64,000 nt of DNA from positions 434,001 through 498,000 of the forward strand of contig CANXME010000864.1 of NCBI GenBank assembly GCA_948144175.1, written 5' to 3'. Under the pieces are notes generated by a model that searched no databases, had not been told where the DNA came from, and worked only from the letters and a program-made list of their open reading frames with translations. Below are positions 55,661 to 64,000 of this stretch, in pieces. The translations under genes and the position numbers were made by a program. The first letter of the stretch is position 1. The number at the start of each line of letters is the position of its first letter. The DNA is from Closterium sp. NIES-65 (lineage: Eukaryota; Streptophyta; Zygnematophyceae; Desmidiales; Closteriaceae).

Positions 55661-57104
55661 AAACGGTTGAAAACAGATAAGAGAAGCTCGTCAGGAGCAA
55701 GAGTGAGAGATATGTCCATGTGTGATGCAATCCGCTCAATCCCGAAGCTATTGTTATTCAAACGACCGTCATCTGTGACGCACCCTGCGGTCTCGCCACA
55801 TTCGTACGACCGTCAGATCCACAGCTCGTCGGACCAACTGGGATTCGAGAGTATTCCGGTAATTGATGTCGGTTGCTGCAAAAATCTTCTCGAATTCGCT
55901 AAAGCCAGCCAATAGTACCTTCACTCATTTTCATATTCGCGAGGCGGAAAGGCTGGTCGGAACACTCTCCCGATAGATTACTTGACTCTAACAAGACTGT
56001 GATCGCTAAGTAAGCTGTGATCGTGATCAATGAAATATTATCAGGCCAAACATGCGACGCTTTCCGATTCATACGACGCTATGCGACGTGTTCCCAATGC
56101 CCGTGCCATGCGAGGCTTCTGCAATTGTGACCATCGTTCTCTACATCCAATCATGCTCAGTCGTATGGGATAGATAGAGTGCTTGACGAACATGCTTATC
56201 GCATAAGACGCTGCCCGCCATCCTAGGACCGCCGATGCGTCGCCTGAAGACATTGAATGCTACCATGGAATCGGTGACCATGTCCAATCAGAAATGTGAC
56301 TGGACAAGCACAATCAGACCGTCCGTTTCTGATGAAGTCTAATCGGGTGTACAGTAATACTCGACGATGTGTCTGTTGATGTAAACTGTCGTCTCGCGAC
56401 GACCTAGAGTCGATGTTGCCATGGCCGAAAAGCGAATGCCTGATGAGATTTGTCCCCTCCTCGCTCTTTCATTCGGTGGCAGCCCCAAAACAACCCAATT
56501 ATATACACACGGGTGACGTCATCACATGCCGCCCCGCCCCGCCTGGCACAAAGGGAATTGAGGCAAAACGAAAAACCCTACGAATCCCTCCGGGCCCCCA
56601 GAAATTCCCGGCTGACCAGGCCAAAAAACCCTCCGAAACCCGCGGGTTCAATGTCGTATTCTTATTCTCATATATATGTCGGCTGAACTGTTGCAATTTC
56701 GGGGACATTTGTCGAACAGTGCTCGACGGACATTGGCCAATCGCCGTCGAGCACCGTGCACCCCCGACAACACTTTTTACACCCGGTGGCATGTCGCCCA
56801 CACGGTGGCGCTGACGGTCGACGGTTGCGAAATACCAACTGTCACAATCAACAGAGACGTCAACTGCGGCCGACCTGTCGCCTCGTCGGTCGACCGAACT
56901 GTCGCTGTCGGATGGGCGACGGGTTACGTCTGTCGGAGTCAAACGTTCACGTCAACTGCTGACTGCCACGTCAAATGTCTCAGTCTCCACCGGGAGCAAC
57001 ATCAGCCCAAGGTCACTGTATAAACCTGAATTCATAGTAGAAGCACCACACTTTCCTCAGCAGGCCAGGATTTAGGGAGAACTGCTAGCCTTCGGTGGGC
57101 ATTG
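55661..57104. other. Upstream flank of the recombinase gene
   Basis: No recognised gene. From about 56.3 kb the words TCGAC/GTCGA become very frequent and remain so to about 60.6 kb, suggesting that this composition belongs to the element. AATCCCTCCG at 56,583 is the left member of a motif found inverted at 61.5 kb. TATATATG lies at 56,671. Confidence 0.4.
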
Positions 57105-59745
57105 ATGGAGACCGATCCGTCGACGACAGCGCCTTCCCGGCAGGCGGACGTAGGACGGATACCTGTCGAATTGGAGTCCATCTCGACACCACCCCCTTCG
57201 TCGTCTGGAGCCACGCCGGTTTCTTCCGCGCCCCCTTCGACGACGCGTGCCATACCGGAGGTGGCAGCGCCCACCTCGACATCGCGAGCCATACCGGTAG
57301 TAATACAGCCGGTTGTTACGGACCAGCGTTCGACGGGTATTCCGGTCACTGTTGAAGTGGGTGGTGCACAGACCGAATTCCCTTCGACAGGTCAATCCAT
57401 ACCTGTTGTCGTAGAACCCATCTCGACAACAAATGCCTCCTTTACACACGAGGCTCCTGCTCACCGTGCACCATCGTCGACAGCCCACCGCTCGACGGAA
57501 CCTTCAGCTGGTGCACCGACCTCGACAGGTGGGCGACGTAGGAGAGCGAGGGCTGTTCCGCCTGAGGTTCGCCAACCACCCCCTGCCGGACACATCCGCT
57601 TCTCGAGCCGGCCCCGCCGCTCCTAGGCGCACTTCGACGAGACCAAGCAGAGAGGACTTAGCCAGGAACGTCCCTGAAGCGACGGACGATGACGATGTTT
57701 GGACGGGAGAACAGCAGGAGGCGGACGATGTCGAACCGCCAGACCCTCTGCGGCCTGCTGCGGCAAATATCTCAGAGGAGGATGCCGCGCACATTCTCGG
57801 CGACCAACTGGGCGCAGACAATCCGTACTTGGCGACCGGAACACTTAAAAGCAGGATTCTCCGGTGTGAGGTTCCGCTGCTGGGAGTTGACCAGGATTCC
57901 ACACGGCCGAACTATGTCTCTGGAAGCATGCACTACAAAGCTTGGGCCTGTAAAATTCTGGCACCCGAGGGAAGCAACGGAGTGCCTAAAGAGGAGCAGG
58001 TGATCTACGAGGACGAGATCGGTAGGGAGATCGGCGACGATATGGGGCCGAGATGGAGGGAGGCGCTGCGTAACGAGGAGCACCTGCATGGGCCGAAAAT
58101 AACAAAGTGGCGCTTGCGCGCGTACGTCGAATACATGTCGAGTGAAACCGACCAACAGGTGGCTTCGTTGGACACAGGCCGGACCAGAGTCGCTGGAAGG
58201 AAGGCGAAAAAAAGCACCCCTCCGATGATGCTGGCGCGCCTTACTGCCCTGACGTGCTTCTGCAGAGTAGAGGCCATACTCTTCGACGAGCCACTAACGA
58301 AACCCTTGGACGACATCACCGAGGCCCGGCAGCTTCTTGCGGTCAAGCTGTGGTAGCTGCACGACTTTCAGTTCGAGTAAGTAGGCTGCCATACACCGGA
58401 CTCTAAAACTTTTCACTCAAATTCTCACCCAACTACTCGCTGTATCTGCCCACTCAATGCAGGCAGTGCGTCGATCCACACTGGGGCTCGCTCGACGATG
58501 TTTACATGGAGGAGCAGTTCCGCATTCTCGTTTCAGACATCTTGCCGTACTAGGCCAAGGAGTACTTTCGGGAGTCGATGAGTTACCCCAGTCAGTCGCT
58601 GTGGAGGGCCTTGGCCGTGAGGGTGATGATCCTGATGGCGCATCACATGCTGGGCAGGGGGATAAGCATCCGCGAGATCCGCTACTGCAATATGTTCACT
58701 CACGTCCTTCCGCCCATCACGAACAGCAAGGGGGAATCGTCTATCCACGTTCTCGTGGTCGCCTATCGCAACTCGAAGACCATCAAAGACAACAAGCTCG
58801 GCCACCTATACCTGACTCGACACATGGACTTCCGGCAGTGCGACTTCGGAGCAGTGTTCATGTGGATACATTTCATTTTCGACCTTGTGCCGCTCTACTA
58901 CAACAACGATAAGATCGTGCCCCCCTTGGATTTCACCAACCCGGAAAATTGGTCAAAGAAGCACCTGTTCTTCGCCCTCTTCGACAAAGACAAGACCGAG
59001 TTGCCGTACGCGACTCATGCCAAATGGGTTACCTGGGCGATGAAAAGCGCGGAGTGGATCCTGTCGAAAGTCACACATATCTTTCGACGGTCTGCGGCAC
59101 AGATCCTCGCCGACAAAAACTGTGAACTCGACAACATCGCGCAGCTGGGTCAATGGGACATGAACGAGATGCGCAGGTCATACGTCACAGGCATCCCGCG
59201 CGGGGCCATCCAGCTGCAAGCGGGTTTCACGACGGAACCGGGTGACTATTACCTTGGAAGATCGAAGAGCGAAGTACCCGCGAAGGTCTTGAAGGCTATC
59301 GAGGAGCACATATTTCCAGAGGCGGAGCAGTGGCTCGACGAGGTATGGATGCGTCGAGCGCATAGCGTGATCATCGAATGCAAGTTTTGCCCATCTATCT
59401 CTCAATGTCACCACGTTTGTTCTTGTTCAGGCGATGGAATGGAACAACGAGCAGGACAAGGAGCATATGTTCTTCGCAGCGAAAAGTTTCTTGAAGGCCC
59501 TGCAAGCCGTCCGAATGCCCATCGCCGAGGATCTTGCGATGTACTACGTCCATTGTGACGACCACCCCTTCGACGGAGTGACTGTTTGCGACTGCGAGCG
59601 TCACCCTTATGTACAGATGTCCGGTTTGTGCAAGGACATGGATTTCCAAAAATGGGCGCTTGACGTGTACCCACTCGACAAATACGTCATCGAGATGCGG
59701 ACCAACCCCACGCTGTCGAAAGCTTCGGTAAGATGGCCCTTCTAA
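57105..59745 (+). CDS. Crypton-like tyrosine recombinase, 3-4 exons, one TAG
   Basis: The N-terminal part from ATG 57,105 is Ser/Thr/Pro-rich with IPV-type repeats. A change of frame (intron or frameshift) occurs before about 57,626. Exon to 58,352 then exon 58,463-59,342 (GTAGCT...TGCAG) and exon 59,431-59,745 (GTATGG...TTCAG), phases matching, stop TAA. The catalytic arginine is in HHMLGRGISIREIR (58,656-58,658). Next is a basic strand, NSKTIKDNKLG. Catalytic H and R are in THIFRRSAAQIL, W in QLGQWDMNEM, and the nucleophile Y in RRSYVTGIPR (59,181-59,183). The order, spacing and the PRGAIQLQAGF tail match fungal Crypton recombinases (also GCR1-related domains). One in-frame TAG at 58,551-58,553 lies before the catalytic region. 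Confidence 0.7.
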
Positions 59746-60797
59746 GAAGGCTGTAGGATGAAGTCGTCCCATTTCGACAGAATCCGGCGCACCCCATGCA
59801 CGACACGAGCTGCCGCGCCGTTTTGATAGGGGCTTGACAAGGCCGTCGTCGTCTGCAATGGGTACAAAACATACGTAAGCGACAAAACACATGCTCGACG
59901 AAAACGCTGTTGGTCTAAGGAGAGCTTACCAGATGGTCGAAATCCTCGTTCAACTCCAGACGAAGGTCCATCACCTTCAACACTTCTTGGTCGTCCTCGG
60001 TCAGAGCCTGGTGGGTCATCGCGTACTCGGTGCGAAGCTGCTTCTTCATCCACCTGCGACGCAGAGGACAGAAGAGTAAGATTGTCGAGAACAGCAGCTC
60101 GACAGCAGGGTTGCAAAGCTGTCACTCACACGAAAACTTCTTGCGCCAGAGAAGATTGGTGGTTCATATCGGGAAACTTGTCTTTCGAATCGAAGTGCAT
60201 CATTCCAGTTCGACTGCCACGGTGCCTCGGAGCCAGCAGATCATCGGGGCGCGATACCACAAACAGGCTCGAGTGGGAGAACGGAGGCACACTCAGTCTG
60301 CATGCACAGCCAATGCACGTGAGAACGGGTTCAGGGCTAAAGACGGAGCACGCAAGGCGACGGGAGAGTGTCGAACTCATGGTGTTCGCAGCAGAACGAA
60401 AACCACTTGCTTGCCGAGGAGGCCGTCGAGGTGGTTGTTCGCAAAAGCGACCGGGGTGGGACGGGCCATCTCTTCAAGCGCACGCGGCGGAGTCACGATC
60501 GACACCTTGGGGAACTGCTCGACGGAGAGCAGCTCATGACAGAACAGGCTGCATGGAAAGCTAAGTCAACATCAGCGATTGGTAAACCGAAACATGGCAA
60601 ACCGAAAATGTTCGACAGGACACGTACACGATGCCCGCGACCATCATGCTCTCGTTGAACTCCCCTTTCGGCGCCTCTCTAATCGCATTCAGCTGGTCCT
60701 CGAACACCTCCACCTCGACCCCGCCTGCACTAAGGATGAGGCCGCGTCGAACCGTGGCCTCGTTCATGACGGGTACGGAGGCGGGGCCCGTAGCCAT
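59742..60797 (-). CDS. Second gene of the Crypton-like locus, possible Ulp1/C48-like protein
   Basis: Exon 1 60,797-60,628 (ATG, 170 bp, donor GTGTAC variant), exon 2 from 60,548 to about 60,417, a middle exon around 60,340-60,130, exon 60,054-59,930 and last exon 59,852-59,742 (TAG). GEFNESMMVAGIV joined to LFCHELLSVEQFPKVSIV, then VPPFSHSSLFVV...GMMHFDS and SPYQNGAAARVVHGVRRIL, follow the order of the Ulp1 fold (start helix, H...L.VV...F/YDS, Q-NG...). The position expected to hold the catalytic Cys reads A. Assignment is weak and the middle junctions are unresolved. Confidence 0.35.
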
Positions 60798-62350
60798 GTC
60801 TGTTCTAGCAGTGGAGAGGGCGGACGCGCAGGGGAGTTGGGAACTAGCAAGGACTAGGAAGTAGGGAAGCAAAAATCGGAAACAGCAACAAAATGAGACC
60901 GGACGCAGGGTATTAGCTGTTTGCCATCTCTCCCACAGCGACGGACCAGGGGGGTTCAAGGGCGAGGAGGCAGGGCGCGTTCCGAGACGTGGGAGGAGGA
61001 GGGAGGCCGGCGGGGCCCCATTGGCCTCGACGTGAAACCTTGTCGTTGGGGTGGGCAGCCTTGCATGCAGCCGAAAGGCCCCTTCCAAGGTTCGGGAGGG
61101 GGCCTTCGACACGTCGCCAAGATCAAGCGGCTTGAACAAAACGGGCCCGTCTAGGGCGAGAGCGGTGGAGCGCAGCGCAGATGGGCGTCGCTTTCGTCTG
61201 GCCGGCGAAATATCGCGGACTGGTTCCGTCGGCGAGGCGTCGCTCGGGGAGGGACGGGTGGGTTACCTGACGGAACCCGTCGACGAACTGAGCGGGGGGT
61301 TGGGCTCGGTTTGGGAGGGGGACCACTGCCAGCTCGAGGGCGCAGGCTGCTGGCGCCAGCTGGGGGTGCCGGTTTTCGGGCGGGAGGGGGGGGGTGGCTC
61401 CCGCCCCTCGCGTGCCCCGCTAGGCGACTGCGGGAAAACGAAAATCCCTCCGAGGAAAACCCGCAGGGGCGAACGGGTTTTCGCGGAGGGATTCGGGCGA
61501 TGTCTTCCCAGATTCACCCCCAGTTACAAACCAGCAACTTCCGCCTCCAATCAAATTCGATCTTTCGCTGCTTCCGAGATGTAACCGCAAGCATTCTCAC
61601 ACTGTCGTTACCTGCTGTTACGTTTCGCCAGGCTCGCCAAGTTCCCTGGAGAAAGTTCTTTTGATGCAGAGCAGCAGCAGGCTAGCTAGCTGTCCTGTCA
61701 CGTCAGCAATAACAGAAATCCGTTAGGCGAGACTGCCTGGCACAGAATTCGCGTAGACTTCCAGCTAGTCTCACGCATACATCAGCGATACGTCAGACAT
61801 CCTCCTAACTAAACTCTTCTGGCGTTCCAAAGAGCAGCACATCTGCTGCCTTGATCCTGATTGCGTTTCCAAATATCCCCAGCTATGAGTGCGGCGGCTA
61901 GTATGGCTAGACTGGCAGCGCACCGACGGCCGGAAAGCTTTCCGAGTCGTCACCGAAATCCGCCTTTGAATTTTGAATAATAATGAATTGGAACATTCGA
62001 GGCTTACAGAGCCACACTGGAAAGACGGGCCGCGGATTTCAAAGGTGGATGGTTCTTAGCTCGTGGTGCTTCCGCGACCGATAGTGAAGCCTTAGGTTCC
62101 GCAGAAATTGGAAAACCACGCGATGCTGGCGAGAGCAGCGGCCTTGTGCAAGCAGAGAGGAGAGGGAAAAGGATCGGCGGGGGCACCATGCGTTGCGGCA
62201 GGCGGCGAGACGGGCGGGGACACATCAACATCGGCGGCGTTGGTGGTAGCAGTGGCGGCACCGGGGAGCCGGGGGAGGAGGGCGAGGGGCCGGTGAAGGG
62301 GGGTTGCTGGTGGGGCTGGCGGGCGATTGACATACTCGAAGTCTCCAAGT
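60798..62350. other. Region right of the Crypton-like locus
   Basis: GC-rich to about 61.5 kb, then ordinary. Open frames on both strands overlap and have no recognised domain. No RNA gene seen. Confidence 0.4.
61440..61496. repeat. Near-perfect hairpin at the right side of the Crypton-like locus
   Basis: AATCCCTCCGAGGAAAACCC (61,443-61,462) pairs with GGGTTTTCGCGGAGGGATT (61,476-61,494) with one or two mismatches and a short loop. The same words occur once near 56,583 and at 56,630-56,647. Confidence 0.6.
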
Positions 62351-62762
62351 GAGACACTAGGGGTGGATACGCGAGCGAGATTCACTCAAAGGTCTGGTGG
62401 GGCGAAAGGCGCCGAGAGGTGTGGAAGACATTTACACTTTCGGTGACGCAGTGAATTCTACGAGCGATGACTCTGCTCCGTACCCTGCGCCAGTGGTGCC
62501 TACGACGACAACACAATTAGAAATGAAGCGGAAGAGCTTAGATGAAGGGTACGGGAATAAAACGGAGTCTCACACAGTCCTTCATTCACACAGTCCTTTC
62601 TCACACGGTCTCACACCCCTAAACTGGCGGTGAAGAGGGGGTGGAGAGGGGTTGAGCGAAGGGAGGGTGAGGCAAGGGGGACCGAGAGGAAAGGGAGTTG
62701 AAAAGGGGGCCGATGTGAAAGGTTGTGTGCGAGAGGATGGGGCAGAGAGGATGCGCGGGGAA

Positions 62763-62850
62763 GGATGCACGCCAGGGGATGCGCAGGGGGGGGATGCGCA
62801 GGGGGGGAATGCGCGGGGGGGGGAATGCGCGGGGGGGGATGCACGTGGGG
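62763..62850. repeat. G-run minisatellite
   Basis: About five units of GGATGCGC(A/G)GGGGGG. Runs of eight or more G could form G-quadruplex structures. Confidence 0.8.
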
Positions 62851-63179
62851 GCCATGAGCAGTCGCTGTGGCGCGAGGATTGTGTGAGAGTCACTCGAAGG
62901 TCTTTGAGGGGCTGCTGATGGGGTTTGCAGAGGCTAAGAAGTGCTTTGGAGCTCCGAGGGCATTCTCTAAAATCCTCTAAAACACCCTGCAAATCTCCCT
63001 TCCCACCCATGTCCGATTCCGTTGTTCCCGCTCCTTCCCCACTCTCTCTTCCCACGCTCCCATCATCCATGACCCCTCCCGGCTCCAGATTTTCTCCGCT
63101 CCTGCTTATTTCTCACATCACACCCACTCAATCCCACTCGTACAGCCACACTCCTCGCAAAGGCACCACCTGAGGACCA

Positions 63180-63560
63180 TCTCGAACTCTCCCCTTACAC
63201 ACACTCTTTGCCACTACCCGCTCCCCTTACACTTACTCCCTCCACCTTTTTTACCCACTCCCCCCCCCCTCTTACCCTTACTCCCTCTCCTTTCCCTTAC
63301 TATCCCTCCCCCTTCCCCTTACTCCCTTCCCCATCCGTTAACCCTATCCCTTTCCCTTATCCTCTCCCTCTTTCCTTAACTCCCTCCCTTTCCCCTTGCC
63401 TCCTTCCCCTTCCTTTACATCGTCTCCTCCCCTGACTTACTCCCCTTCCCCTTAAGCCCTATCTTTCTCCTTACCCACTCCCCCTCCCCTTCTCCTTACC
63501 CACCCCCCGTCCCTTCATCTCCTTCCCCTCCCCTACCCCTCCCCTGACCCCAATCGCCTA
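63180..63560. repeat. Long pyrimidine tract
   Basis: Nearly uninterrupted C/T on the plus strand built from CCCTTACTCCCT-like words; further CT-rich sequence continues to the window end. No gene is supported in 62.35-64.0 kb. Confidence 0.8.
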
Positions 63561-64000
63561 CCACGACGCTAGGCTCTCTGCCATGGCCCGTCTCACCACT
63601 CGTCCCTACTAAACATTGCAAGGGTTGGGCCTCCGATGTGCGTGTGCAGCCATCACCACACCGCGCCTTGCTGGGGTGATGCCTCCCACGCGCCTCTGAA
63701 GCTTCGCCAGCGGTTCTGCTGCCAAAAACGTGATTATTTCTCTCTCCCCCCCCTCCCCCGGGGCTGTGCGCCTGCGTCTCATGCAACCCCACTTGTCGCT
63801 AGCCTGCCGGAATCCTCATGCTACCCTTCAACACCATAGCGTTGCTCCCTCCCCTCCTTCCCTGCTCGCTCCCTCTTCCAACTCCCTCCTTTCCCACTCC
63901 TCCCCAACTCTCCAACCATACTTTCGTTAGATGTCTCAAAAGTGATACACACATCGCACTACTCCTTTCCCCTTCTTTTCCCTCCTTTCTCCCCTACCAT

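Larger units (their letters stand above)
56560..61500. mobile_element. Candidate Crypton-like two-gene element
   Basis: Inferred unit: a tyrosine recombinase gene (plus) and a second gene (minus) facing each other with overlapping stops, in a block with a shared TCGAC-rich composition. The motif GAATCCCTCCG occurs at 56,582-56,592 and its complement CGGAGGGATTC at 61,485-61,495, with AAACCCG words beside both. Exact ends and a target duplication were not found. Cryptons usually lack long terminal inverted repeats, so the boundary is uncertain. Confidence 0.4.

Noticed and set aside
63208..63435. Leu/Pro-rich frame at the right end
   Set aside because: Product of the pyrimidine tract.
63180..63560. 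Telomeric or subtelomeric repeat
   Set aside because: CCCTTACTCCCT-like words are irregular and do not match TTTAGGG or related telomere units.

Overview
The window is nuclear DNA of a eukaryote, most likely a green plant (streptophyte). The signs are GT-AG introns, 72-bp phase-2 leucine-rich-repeat (LRR) exons, a legume-lectin exon, LysM modules, a plant-type RNA-dependent RNA polymerase remnant, Ty1/copia elements and hAT elements with 8-bp target duplications. I cannot name the species. All comparisons were made by eye, with no search or alignment run.

Layout. (1) 1-38.1 kb is an expanded array of introns that each carry a one-repeat LRR exon of 72 bp. A block of about 16.8 kb (roughly 630-17,390) is repeated head to tail (roughly 17,391-34,187) with only about a dozen substitutions and three length differences. 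Each block carries the same composite: a hAT transposase gene (N-terminally truncated) fused to a copia element that lacks the end of its reverse transcriptase and its 3' LTR. Each block also has two copies of a 332-bp non-autonomous hAT element. A third, partial repeat (34.2-38.1 kb) lacks the composite and the small hAT elements.
(2) 38.5-52.1 kb carries the downstream exons of apparently the same plus-strand gene. In order they are a last LRR, an EGF-like module, a legume-type lectin, a papain-type cysteine protease, two EGF-like modules and three LysM-like modules. Its introns hold a solo LTR, a complete young copia element (40,451-46,413), a MULE-like non-autonomous element and a 26-bp minisatellite. 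Exon phases fit almost throughout, but one frame break lies near 50.75 kb.
(3) 52.3-55.1 kb (minus) is a decayed N-terminal half of an RNA-dependent RNA polymerase (RDR). It ends next to a 28-bp scrap of copia sequence.
(4) 56.5-61.5 kb holds the most unusual locus. A plus-strand gene encodes a Crypton-like tyrosine recombinase with the R...HxxR...W...Y residues in place. It is tail-to-tail with a minus-strand multi-exon gene, and the two stop codons overlap. The second product weakly resembles a Ulp1/C48 protease fold. Related inverted motifs flank the pair.
(5) 61.5-64 kb is intergenic, with a G-rich minisatellite and a long pyrimidine-rich tract.

How it fits together: the LRR/lectin/protease/LysM gene looks like a secreted or surface carbohydrate-binding protein. 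Its LRR number changes by unequal exchange between intronic repeats. The rest of the window is mobile DNA at various stages of decay.
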